From assembly GCA_905182985.1 (NCBI GenBank), contig CAJJDN010000038.1, positions 514,258-578,257 on the forward strand: 64,000 bases of DNA, given 5' to 3'. Below are positions 48,968-59,889 of this stretch, one piece after another. Numbering within the stretch: the first letter of the stretch is position 1; each line of letters opens with the position of its first letter. Source of the DNA: Paramecium sonneborni. Taxonomy: Eukaryota; Ciliophora; Oligohymenophorea; Peniculida; Parameciidae. The notes beneath the pieces are model-generated. The model was not told the DNA's origin, ran no database searches, and saw only the letters and a program-made list of their open reading frames with translations. A program made the position numbers and the translations under genes.

Positions 48968-51900
48968 TCATTAACTCTAAGATTCTTATTGTTATTGTAT
49001 TAATGAAAGAGTTTCAACATTGGAACTTTGTCTTTATCTTTGAATTAATTATGTCTTAATAATTTCATACATCTGATCAGGATGATTAACACTTTAAGAT
49101 TATTCTAACTAATAATCATCATGAGCCCTTAAAGTTTTATAAGTTTCATTAGGTAATAGATGCAATGGTTCAGATATGAATTATGAGAATGAGTTTTATA
49201 ATTCAGGCACTTTATTAAATATTGACAGATGTCCAAAAATATAAAGACCGAATTTAGCTCTTGAAAAAGCAACCTATAAAATATAAATAAATATCTACTA
49301 TAATTCTTCTAATATCTCTTAAATATCCAGGGTGAGATGTTCTAACCATTGAAATTAAGATGATATCATTTTATTATCCTTGAAATTTATCAACAGTAGT
49401 TATCTTTTCTGGAGTTCTAAAAAGTGAATGCCATGAACATTTTCTAGTGATAATATCTTTAATAAGCATTTTTTGACCATTATAAGTTGTTAAGATAGTG
49501 ATTTATTTTGGATCATAACCTTTCAAAACTAAATACATGTAGCTAAATAAAATATTAAGAATCATTACGTAGCAACAATAAATTCTGCCTCAACGATATT
49601 TTAATAAAAGTATGGCATTGGTTTATTTTCATAAACTCCTCTATAATCAACATCAATAAATTAAAATGTTTTACTAAATCCAGCATTTGCATATCCAAAT
49701 TGATTATCTTAATTAGGTTAACAACTTTATAAAGAATTTAATTATTTGTATTTCCAAGAATAAAGTTTCATTATTTCTTATCTTGTTCTACCTTGATCTG
49801 TAAGTTGATGATAAAATACACCTAATCTAATCATTCTGATAAAAAAGGATTATTCCATATTTGCTAACTTTTAGAAACTTACATTCTTAATAACAGGAGG
49901 TAATTGATTATGATCTCCAATCATTATTAATCTTTTTACCTTTCCTGTTAAAGACATAGTTAATGGTAAGAAAGCTTCAATTTCTAATATCTATCCAGCT
50001 TCTTCAAATACTATATTATCATATTAAAAATCTTAATCACAGAAATTATTTCTTTTAAGAGCAGCATGAGTACAAGTCATTGCAATAATTTTAGCTTAAT
50101 GACATATAATATAATTTCCTCTTTCCTTTTTATTTCTTAATAACTCAAATGGTCTACATTCTCTAACCTATTCAAATATGTCTTCAATAATTTTATATTA
50201 ATCTTCTTTTGTTTCAGCTTTTTCAAAAAGTTATGGATTTAATTCAACAAAAGCATTAAAAGGAAAACTCACATTAGGATCTTATTAAATTTTTTCTTAA
50301 TAATCATTCCATAATCTTTGTATATGTAATTTAAAAAATAATTCTGAGACTTCACAAGAATATTCCTCTGAAAACATAATTTTCAAACTTTTTTATAATT
50401 ATCCAACTATTTCTAATAATTGCAATCTTCTAGTTAACATATGATCAATTCTGCCTTCTCTTGAAAATGTTTTACTTAATTTCAAATCCTTAACTCCTAT
50501 ACCTAATCTTAGCATATGTTTCTCAGCTACATCCATTTTTGATATTTTTTAAAAAATATCATTTAAAGCATGATTAGAATGAGTAATTAAAAGCGTTTTT
50601 TCATTTGGGAAATTTTTATAGAGTAAATTAACAATTTAAACAGTTACATCTGTTTTTCCAGTTCCTGGAGGTCCCACAACTAATGTTAATCCATGATACA
50701 TAGCAGATATTATTGCATTAATTTAAGGTTTAGTGAATCTTATATTATTGGAAATTCTTTTTGGAATATTTATATTACCATAATTCAATTTAGATTTTAA
50801 TTCTTCTGGAATAAAAGAATTTGATTATATTACATCAATATAATGTTATTAATCAATAATAGTATCTTGAAGATTAAAATTTAAACTATTTGTATGATTT
50901 TTCATATAATATTAAGATGAAGAAATATCTTCTACTCCATAACCCAAAAGTATTTCATCTAAAAACTTTGGTAGTTTGGGCTTTTGTAAAATAACTTATT
51001 AAATGGATCCAAGAATTGCCTTAAAGTTATTTTCTTTTGGATTTCTTTTAACTAAAAGTTTAAAATTACCATAGATTTCTCCTTCTGCATTAATGCCAGC
51101 TAAAAATAATTAAATTTAATCTTATACAATCAATATCATCCTAATATTATGCTTAATCTAAAAATACATGAAGAATTCTTAAATTTCCTTAAAACTTTTT
51201 AGAAGGATCAGGTTCTTCCCAATCTAAAATTTCTCTTCTTCTTTCATCATATACTAATTCTATTTCAGCACCTCTTATAGCTCTTATTCCATATTTTTCA
51301 CAAAAGAGTTTACATCCTTCATTCTCTTCAATTTAATCTATAAGATTTTATCTTTCATTTAATTCAGTTTAAAATTCTTACATATCTATTTCTTTTCTAA
51401 AACTTATTAAAAATACAACTTAATGTTTTTTTAAACTATCCCAATCTTTTCTTACATTCTAAGCCATCTTTTCAACTGAATATTAAATTTCTCCATAAAC
51501 TCTTCTAGGAATTCTCTTTCCTATTTCAGGAGTTTATACTTCATGAATTCTAAATTTTATAACTTCAGTTGCTGCCTTAGCCCATCCACTAAAATAAATA
51601 AAAGCACCATTTTAATCAAATTATGGATCCATTCTTATTATAGTATCTTCAAAATCCTTTCTTAAATCAAATGCACTTTCAAGTTTAAACAACTTATAAT
51701 TTCTTTCTAAATAATCTTCAAAACATAAAAATTAAAGATTTAATTTAGGTAATGCCAATACTTATTTTAATACTCCACTCTTTGATTCTTCAGGAATATG
51801 TTTATAATCCCATATCATTTATTCATTAGGTATTATTGGAGTATCTTTTAAATAATGATTTAAATAAGGTGGAGGAGCAGCAGCCTTCATTACTTCTTAA

Positions 51901-52659
51901 ATCAAAAAATCAAAATTCTTTCCTGGTTCATACAATTTTGGTGGTAAATCAACTGGAAATACTAATATCATCATCGAAAATAACTTTTCTATTTCTGATC
52001 TTCTTAAATTCTTTATAAATTAATATTCTTCCAATTCTTTCTATTACACCATAAACTTAAATTATTTATAAAGCACTGTCTATAATTTTTTTAAGAAATC
52101 CTTCTACATTACTTATTAATCTTTTAAAGATAATATTTCTCCATCTTAATCATTTATTGGATATGTTAAATAATGTTCAAATGACTATACTAATGTTTAT
52201 AAAACACAAGAATGATATTAAGGTAATGTACATTTCAAATATGGCAATATATTAGTTGAAAGTAAATATATTTTTAAAAACTTTCTTGTTGGAATTGAAC
52301 TTAATAACAAAATCATAAAATCTACAAATTTCTCAATACATTTCAAATATCTCATCTATATTTATGTCACTTTTCTATATAATAGTTTTTCATTCTATGC
52401 TTTTATAATGTGTTTTGGAGTTGGAAGTGGTGCTGAATTTCTTTCTAAAAATGTTCTAAATTAATTTTGAGATTCTATTTAAATTAACTCTTCATTTTCT
52501 TTACAATTTTCCTCACTAATTGGATATTTAAAAATTATTTAAATCATATCCTAAACTAAATTAGGTATGAACAAAGATTCAGGTTTCTAACCACCTCCTT
52601 AAATCTTTAAAGCTCCCATATATGATTGTACCATCTTTGGATATCTCAAAAAATGCCAT
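48968..52659 (-). CDS. AQR: Aquarius (IBP160) spliceosomal SF1 RNA helicase
   Basis: About 1,190 residues. The helicase core matches AQR almost motif by motif: [20 protein letters not shown] (I), [17 protein letters not shown] (Ia), [43 protein letters not shown] (II), [14 protein letters not shown] (III), [26 protein letters not shown] (IV), [20 protein letters not shown] (V) and [13 protein letters not shown] (VI). Upstream are the AQR-specific [20 protein letters not shown] and [18 protein letters not shown] sits in the intron-binding complex and is needed for splicing with ATP hydrolysis. The protein is shorter than the human one (1,485), mainly at the N-terminal armadillo-like part and the C-terminal tail. 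Several introns of about 25 nt interrupt it (e.g. GTAGAT...ATAG just before VAFSRAKF). Confidence 0.96.
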
Positions 52660-52759
52660 TTTAAAAACTATATTAATTATTATTATTTTTTATACTATTT
52701 TGTTTGAACTTAATAATAATGCAGATGACAAATATTTGTAACACTCTTTTTATACAAAC

Positions 52760-53146
52760 TCAGTTTCTGGCATACAAAACAATTACATCAAAAATGTATA
52801 CATTTATTATTTTTCCTCTAATTATAAAGATTTAATATCTGGTAACCCTTTTGTTATGTAATTAAATATCTTCAAAAGGATCTCCTAATCTTAAAGACAG
52901 TCTTAGATGTTTATTTACTCCAATTATTTTAAATTTAAAATTGCAATCGTTGTAAATACAACCTCTTTTGATAATCTAATTATTATGCATAAAATACTCA
53001 TCATTATTCTTTATGTAAGGAAATAAATAATTCTCTAATAACCATTCCTTCTCCCACTATCTCAATATTGTAATATTAAATTATTAGCTTATAATTGATT
53101 CATAAATCTCTTGGATATTTATGTTACCTTCAGCTTCTATTTACAT
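52760..53146 (-). CDS. Hypothetical protein, 128 residues
   Basis: An intron-free frame beginning MQIEAEGNINIQEIYESIIS, then WEKEWLLENYLFPYIKNNDE and CIYNDCNFKFKIIGVNKHLR. A region with alternating hydrophobics (RLSLRLGDPFEDI) follows, after which the sequence may be intronic or a chance extension (VTRYQIFIIRGKIINVYIFD). No domain is recognised. It sits 100 bp upstream of AQR on the same strand and only 21 bp from the divergent start at 53168. Confidence 0.5.
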
Positions 53147-53167
53147 AATTAAATTAATTATATATAT

Positions 53168-53458
53168 ATGCAATAATTTATTCAATGTTATTCGAAAGAA
53201 AAGATTGAACAAGTCGATCGATTAAGTTAATAATTAGAAGAATAAAATTAAAAACTTCTTAAAGATAAATCAGTTGTTGATTCTATTAAATGTGATCTTG
53301 AAACCATACAAACAAAAATTATTAACTAATTTTATGAAAAAGCTTAAGAAATGGAAAAAGAATTCCTCTAAATTGATTCAACATATGTAATCTAATTTAT
53401 ATAAATTTAGGATTAATTATTACTCTTATAATAGAAACTAAAAGATCAACTCAAATGA
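53168..53458 (+). CDS. Short coiled-coil protein, 88 residues
   Basis: Begins MQQFIQCYSKEKIEQVDRLS and continues QQLEEQNQKLLKDKSVVDSI, a clean heptad pattern, to QQKLKDQLK. One 24-nt intron (GTAATC...TTTAG) is removed, leaving 89 codons. The size and continuous coiled coil resemble small subunits of multiprotein complexes (kinetochore, centriolar, prefoldin-like), but no family can be named. The start is 21 bp from the divergent gene at 52760-53146. Confidence 0.6.
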
Positions 53459-53926
53459 ATTAATCTAAGTTAATAATAATTATTAATTGTATAAATATTT
53501 AGTAAACAATATAACAATATAAAAACAAGAAATCTAAAAATATCTCTACAAGAATCAAGAAAAATATTTTCCTAAATTATTAAATCAATATAGTAATAAA
53601 TATAAATTTTTTCAATTTAATTCTAAAAGCTACTAAAATGTTTAATTTAACTTAAACATAATTTATTTCTTAACTTCTTTACTATTAGGCATTTAAAACT
53701 ACTTAAATTATTTAAGAATAAGTAAACAGACAAATACATTATTAAAAGCCTAAAGTATGGCATAAATACAAGATCTACTGAAATTTGATCTACTGATAAG
53801 ATTAATAATATATTGAATAAAATCAATTTATAGAATTATTTGTGTTTTATAAGTTAATTGATATGTGTTAGATATATTTTTTGATTTTTAAAAAGTTAGA
53901 TTTAATTATCAATCGATATTTATTAA
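53459..53926. other. AT-rich intergenic stretch
   Basis: About 470 bp with no convincing reading frame. Some Gln/Lys-coding-like stretches follow the 53168-53458 stop, possibly 3' UTR. Confidence 0.45.
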
Positions 53927-54348
53927 ATGGAAGCAAGACGTGCTACATTAGAAAAGTAAATGAATATAGTCAATGATATAATTTTAACAATTTACATAAG
54001 GAAGACTTGACGCTAGTATTTAAGGACTCATTTTTATCAATTTTGATCTTCTTAGAAGAAATTGCAAACAAATGTTTTGGATTACTCAGAATTCCTTATG
54101 TGATTTTGGCTTATAATTAATTTTAACTAGACGCTATTGGTCCTTTTATTGAAACTCTTGGATTAAATATTTCCTATATCGTTTGTTCTCTATACCCAAT
54201 ATCTTAAGACGATATTTTTGTTTCATTTGATTTTGTGAATTTATTGACTTCCTTTACAAAATAAACATTTATTTTATCATCTTAGAATATCACTTTAGGA
54301 GAAATCTTCTTATACATTGTCCCTTCTTTAATTATGTTATTCTCTTGA
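53927..54348 (+). CDS. Hypothetical hydrophobic protein, about 129 residues
   Basis: Starts MEARRATLEKQMNI. Then, after a probable 32-nt intron (GTCAAT...ATAAG), it continues EDLTLVFKDSFLSILIFLEE and IANKCFGLLRIPYVILAYNQ. It is strongly hydrophobic in places but without an obvious transmembrane layout, and no family is recognised. The first stop is TGA 54346-54348, but the same frame stays open for about 50 further codons (KSLQVVFINFYDVDLIKVSP), so an intron may be missed or the TGA may be an error. Confidence 0.45.
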
Positions 54349-55059
54349 AAATCTCTTTAAGTGGTTTTTATTAATTTCTATGATGTAGATCTCATTAAAG
54401 TATCCCCTAAACCTATTGATTTATATTTTTATATACTTTTAGTGTGCCTATGTTTTTTTGGAGAGCCTTGTCGAGTTGAAAAATAAATCTTATCTTGATT
54501 CTAATTAACATCTTGTTAATTAAAATTGATAACTTATATTGATGATTTTCTTGTTTAATTTGAAGACTAATTTGTTTCTTAATTTAATGTTAATATAGTC
54601 CTATTCCTTTTGCTAATTAATAGCTTATTTTAGCCTTAAGAATTTTTCATTCAATTTTGTATTAATCAATTATAAAATAATAAAGTTAATAATCTTTCTA
54701 TAATATTGTTATAATTCGATTATCTTGATTTATTTTTTATATGATTTTTCTAATTGAATTTTAAGACAATTAATAATTAATTAAATGAAAGCATAAAATA
54801 AGTGATTTATGGTAATATCTGATTATACATAAACGTAGTTTAATAATTTTAGGAATGATAATTTTATATTGAGTAAGAGATATTTGATGAATAAAATAAA
54901 AATTTAATATATTTATTTATAAAATTCTATAACTTTAAATCGTAATGAATAGGTTTTAATTTAGTGGTATTGGATGTCTCTTATAAATATTATTAGTAAA
55001 ACAAAATAATAAAGACGTAGTTATGTAAACAACACAAAAAATATTCAATAATTCTTATT
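54349..55059. other. AT-rich intergenic stretch between convergent genes
   Basis: Apart from the in-frame continuation of the previous ORF over its first ~150 bases, no coding frame was recognised. Low-complexity A/T. Confidence 0.45.
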
Positions 55060-55971
55060 TCATTTATTGTTTTTATCTTATGCGTGTTTTTTGAGAATAT
55101 TGAATAATTAACAATAGGCATCTTTGATTTAAGTTTCATTTTTTGCCCCAGTGAAGACAATCTTTCCTGAATAGAAAATGAGGGCAGCAAGTTTAGGATT
55201 TTGCATTTTATAAATCAATCCAGGGAATGCTGATCGCTAATAAATATTAATTAGATTATGTACATCATAGCTGACAGATCCTTATAAACTTCTATCATCA
55301 TGTATTTTCATTAGATTTACTTCATAAGGCAATTGGCTGTTGGCCACTATGTTACTTGTTTAAATATCGCCTATTTCTATAGTAATCCTGTTGTTCTTCT
55401 CTATCTGTTTTTTAAACTTTAAATAAAATGCTTTTTTCAAACTTTTTTAGCAGCGTCTTCTGCCTCAGTCTAACCTTTGGTACCTGTTATCACCATCTTA
55501 CCAGCTTCAAATATCAGGGCTGTTGACTTTGGATCTTTAATTCTCTGAATCAGAGCAGGAAATCGACCTAAATAATTTAAATAAACTTCTACTTTTTTTG
55601 TATTCACAATTCTATGATGTATGAGCCAAATTGTCTAAGTCAAGTTTATCGATTTCTTCTCCTGCCTTTGTCTTCATTTTTAATATCACTGTGCTCACAA
55701 CATTCTAAATCTTAGGTTCATATGTCTCTAATAAAGAGTTTTTATTTTTGATTTATGCATATTCCTATTAAAATATATTACAAAAGATCACTTTTTCTAT
55801 TTCTTTTTTCTTCTCATCTGTATATTCATGAACATCTGTCTTATTTTTCTTAATATGTTTTGATTTTTTAGAAATCTATAAAAAATAAAATGTCAAGTGA
55901 TATAGAGATAATATAATCGTAATTTTAGTATTAAAATAAGGTTTAGTTACCTATGTGTTCTCAGGAGGCAT
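55060..55971 (-). CDS. TBP: TATA-box-binding protein (TBP), divergent
   Basis: The two-fold TBP saddle is visible. Repeat 1: [35 protein letters not shown], then [20 protein letters not shown] and [20 protein letters not shown]. Repeat 2: [40 protein letters not shown] and [20 protein letters not shown], ending [15 protein letters not shown]. The order and spacing of 'F.aLI.R...Pk..aLIF.sGKmv.TGak' are diagnostic. TBP nucleates transcription by all three polymerases. Repeat 2 is more divergent than usual, so it could be a TBP-related factor. Introns of 25 and 26 nt restore frame. The first intron (between MPPENTQ and [10 protein letters not shown]) would be about 75 nt, long for this genome, so the N-terminus is uncertain. 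Confidence 0.93.
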
Positions 55972-56020
55972 AGAGGAAATAAAAGTTAAAAAAATTAATT
56001 TAAATATAGGAAAAAGATTT

Positions 56021-56079
56021 AAAAAGACCCCTCGGCTTAAGAGGAGCACAAATTTTCTGACAAATTCTATTGATCTGTC
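56021..56079 (-). ncRNA. Candidate 3' end of an Sm-class snRNA (hairpin, Sm-like site, hairpin, T run)
   Basis: Reading the minus strand: an 8-bp stem with 7-nt loop (TGACAGAT / ATTTGTCA, one G-T pair) at 56079-56057, then GAAAATTTGTG, which contains AATTTGTG (the U1-type Sm-site core), then a 6-bp stem CTCCTC / GAGGGG with a TTAAGCC loop at 56046-56028, then TCTTTTT. It is markedly richer in G/C than the surrounding DNA and lies between the P0 stop and the TBP start. A CTTACCT string on the same strand about 170 nt upstream would fit a U1 5' end, but the intervening sequence shows no recognisable U1 stem-loops. A chance arrangement or a UTR element remains possible. Confidence 0.3.
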
Positions 56080-56378
56080 ATTTTTAGAATCATATTAACT
56101 TCTAGCTTACGTAAATTCTCAATTTGAATCTAAGATAACAAATGTTAGTCAATAGTATTTCAAAATGTTATTAATTTATTTAATTTTAATGATTAATTAA
56201 ACTCTAACTTTCATTTAAAGGTAAGAAATAGTCATATATATTAAGATCCAAAAAAGTAAGTGATTATTTGTAATACATTTTAACTATAAAATGATATTGA
56301 AATAGTTTTAGTGTAATAATAGATTATATACTGTATGTTATTTGTATGTATTATTAATATACCATTGTTTTTTTATGA

Positions 56379-57462
56379 TCAATCAAACAAACCTCCCATA
56401 TCAACATCTTCTTCAGGTTCTTCAACTTTAGCTGGTGCTTATGGTGCAGCTGGTTTTTACTCAACTTTAGCAGCTACTGGAGCAGCAGTGACAGGTGTAT
56501 TTGATTATTTAATTTGATCAAAAATGAATCCACTTTACAAACCTATAGCTGCTAAATCTTTAAATGCATTTGCTAATACATATGGAGCTGATGCTTCATT
56601 TATCCAACCTAATTGAATAATTAAAAGTTAATTATACCATTTTATAAAGAAATAGCTGAAATATTTTAAACATTTTATTGGAATTTAGTTACAATATCAT
56701 TCAAATTAACTGAGACTTATTATTTGTTCAAGACGGATCCATTATCATAACAGGAAAGAACTTCCATACTGTAAAAATAAAATTGATTAAATACCCATAT
56801 AAAAATGGCTTTTTTCCTAATTTTTACAAGAGGACTGCTTAAGATTAACCAACTTTTTATCCTGATTTTAAGACAACAAAATCTTTAGTGATTTAGATTT
56901 AACCTTTTTCAATTTTTGTTGGAATTTAGAGTGCATGGAAGAATTAAATTGAAGCTGGATCCATACCAGTTGGTCCTGGTGGAATAACAACATCAATTGG
57001 AGCAACAGCACCAACTCTTGCTGGTGTTTCAACTTTATTTTCTTCTATTATTGGTTTTAAATCAAAGACTGGTGTATCTGTAAAGATAAAGCCAACTTTT
57101 CCTGCAACTTAATTTTTTAAAGAATCTAATTCTTTAATTGCATTTCCAAACTTCTTTAAATCTTCATAATATTCATGGGTATCTGGTAATTCTTGAACTC
57201 TTGTTGATAAGACTTTTTTAAAAAGAGTCTAAAATATTATATATAATAATATATACATTTTTGCCAATAACTAAGAGAGCATTTTTCTTAGCCAATATTC
57301 TTCTAATGTCTTATACTTATTTAGATCCAACATTTGCTAATCCAACAATGATTACTTATGTATATTTAGACAACAATTCATAAATCTTTCTAGAATATGA
57401 TATTAATTATTTTCTTACTTGAATTATGCTGGTTTCTTATCCTTTGTTTCCTTTTTACCCAT
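56379..57462 (-). CDS. RPLP0: Large ribosomal subunit protein P0 (uL10)
   Basis: The stalk base protein that anchors P1/P2 dimers to the ribosome. The N-terminus is MGKKETKDKKPAQF. The rRNA-binding domain reads IYELLSKYTQVIIVGLANVG-SKQVQDIRRILAKKNALLVIGKN. The central domain has PIDVVIPPGPTGMDPASIQF and FHALQIPTKIEKGQIQI. The hinge is Ala/Pro-rich and the acidic tail EEPEEDVDMGGLFD is the conserved P-protein C-terminus that recruits GTPase factors. Introns of 29 nt (GTAAGA...TCTAG) and 28 nt (GTATAT...TTTAG) restore frame. Length is normal for the family (about 315). The stop is TGA 56379-56381. Confidence 0.97.
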
Positions 57463-57562
57463 TTATTATTTATTTAAATTAAAAAAAGATTTTAAAATTT
57501 TTTGATAAACTATTTAAGTATATATATATATAAAAATTTCATAATGTGAGAATATGTTCTAT

Positions 57563-58746
57563 TCAAGTAACAATTTCAAGCCATTTTATTCTTTTACCAT
57601 CCTTCCATATGCCATGTTTTTAAGTTCCATCTGCAAATATAAATAATCCTTATCCATTTTATTTACCTTCACTCCACATTCCATCATATTTTTTACCATC
57701 TGCCCAATAATAAATTCCATGACCATCTTTTTTATCATTTTTATATTCTCCTTCATATTTTCTACCATCTTTCCAAGTATAAACTCCATATCCATGCATG
57801 CAATTATTTTACCATTAACCATTATATCCTCTACCATCAGCCCAACAATAAACACCACGACCATTTATTCTATTATTTTACCATTATCCATCATAATAAG
57901 AACCATCAGGCCATTCATATCTGCCTTATCCTTATTTTTTCCCTTAACAATAATATCCTATATATTTTGAACCATCATTCCAAACTTCCTTACCATATCC
58001 ATGTTAAAGATCATCTTTCCATTATCCTTCATAACTTGATCCATTTGAATGCTTATATATTCCATATCCGTTAGCTTTATCCATTTCCCATTCTCCTTCA
58101 AATATATCTCCATCTACATGATAAAATCTACCCTTCCCACATGCTCTATTATTTTTCCAATCACCTTCATATTTTGCTCCATCATTCCAAATTTAAGTTC
58201 CTTTACCCTCTCTTAAATTACCCTTCCATTAACCTTCATATATTGCACCACTTTTAAATTAATATGGTCCTCTCATTTCTAACTAAGTATCGTTATTCTA
58301 ATGAGGTAGATTTATAACTTCTTAATCCTCCTACATATAATTCTTATTTGCTCCTTATATCACATTCTTCTATACTATTTTCAACTTATTTTATTATTTC
58401 TTTTTTCTTACAGAATATCCTCTATATCTACTCTATATTTTTATTACAGCTTTTATTAATTTGTCTTTCTCTTTACATAGTTCATCAAATTTCACTTACT
58501 CTTTATTATTTGAACTTGTTAAAGAAACTTATTTTTTTATAATTTTCTTATCCTATTCTTTACTAAATTAATTCGGTTCACCAGTCTACTTATTACTTTT
58601 TATTGAACCCTTTGATTAATGATTGCTGTTTTTTATTTCTGTATTATCTAACTTATAATTAAATCACATTATACCATTACTATCTCTTTCTCTTACAGAT
58701 TAACTTTACCATTATTGCATTCACATTAACCACACTAATTGCCCAT
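57563..58746 (-). CDS. IQ + MORN-repeat protein with acylatable N-terminus
   Basis: The N-terminus MGNQCGQCECNNG suggests myristoylation at Gly2 plus palmitoylation of nearby cysteines. After a Ser/Lys-rich linker ([20 protein letters not shown]) comes an IQ motif, [18 protein letters not shown], then about ten MORN repeats ([59 protein letters not shown]), ending RIKWLEIVT. One intron (23 nt, GTATAA...TAAG) near the N-terminus. The C-terminal R-I-K-W is shared with the MORN gene at 47264-48389, so the two look like paralogues. Likely a calmodulin-responsive membrane or cortical scaffold. The start at 58746 is the only ATG before the acylation signal. Confidence 0.9.
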
Positions 58747-59024
58747 CTCTTCAAGACTCAAATATTATTAAAATTATTAATTATATAGATGATTTTTAAA
58801 TTATTCAATTATTTATATTCTCTATTCGTCCCTTACAAAAATTCTTAAATTCTAATTAATATTCATTTAAACATAGATTAAATAATTTCATAGCAAATAT
58901 TATTATTACTTCATTTAGGAAGGTTGAAATATTTTTGTAGCATGAATTTAAAACTAATCCTAAAATTTATTTTGCTACTCCTTTTTATCAATCTATTCAA
59001 AAATTCCAGAATCTTATAAATAAA

Positions 59025-59528
59025 ATGGCAAAGGAGTCAATCTTTCATTTGGACTCTCAAACAAAGATGATACTGACTCCTTATGAAATTCATTAAAAAC
59101 TTTACAAATATATTTTATCACTTCCAATTCTTCTTTATGTTACTCATTCTTTGGTATAATTTATATTACTTTGCAAAGTAATTAATAAGAATTTTATGCT
59201 TTAACATTAATTGAAATATCATGATTATTAATTTGCTAAAGTCTTTAACTATAATTTACATTCATTATTTAAAAAATTCGAAGTTTTAGTTATATTTGTA
59301 AGTGAATTTGCTCATTAAATTTCATTTAGATTTATTTTTATTAATTCTAGAGATCCTTTAGAGTTTTAGTCAATTACTGATGTTCTGCTTCATAAATCTA
59401 TGGCTTTAAGTTATTATCTTAATTGCTTTATTCTTCAAGAACCTTCAATTTGTTATGACTTATAATATTAATCAATTAATCTCTAAATTTTATTTAAAGA
59501 ATACTTTTCTCCTCTCATAAAAAGATGA
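59025..59528 (+). CDS. Weak hypothetical ORF, 167 residues, with open frame on both sides
   Basis: Begins MAKESIFHLDSQTKMILTPY and includes FEVLVIFVSEFAHQISFRFI. The same frame is open about 260 bp upstream, and continues about 120 codons beyond its TGA (59526-59528), reading CEKTFIFLRILDLLNPYKFN. No domain is recognised and Leu/Phe/Tyr content is high. It could be a decayed gene, a gene with an unresolved intron, or a chance frame in AT-rich DNA. The minus strand offers nothing better. Confidence 0.3.
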
Positions 59529-59889
59529 TGTGAAAAAACATTTATATTTCTACGAATCTTAGATCTCTTAAATCCATACAAGTTTAATTGTCTAAAAATA
59601 TACAAAAATAAATCTAACCTAATAAAACTAGCAAACGATTTTTATTTATAGAAAACCTTCAACACTTATCTCTCAAGCTTTTTTAAGTCACAAACTTAAA
59701 ATGATCTCCCATCTTCACTCCATCTCAAAAAGCGATATTACTAAGACTATAGAATTTATTCTAACTCTTTTACTTCTAATAATTCATACAACTTTTCTAA
59801 AAACTTCGGACTTTTTTTCTACTACATTCAAAAAATAATTATATAATTTTTGATCATATAAATACGTATTCTTATATTTTGTAACCTTT

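Noticed and set aside
56335..56517. Plus-strand ORF rich in Ser/Ala/Gly
   Set aside because: Antisense shadow of the Ala/Pro-rich hinge and acidic tail of ribosomal P0.
57586..57970. Two overlapping standard-code ORFs on both strands
   Set aside because: Both are shadows of the MORN repeat array read in other frames.
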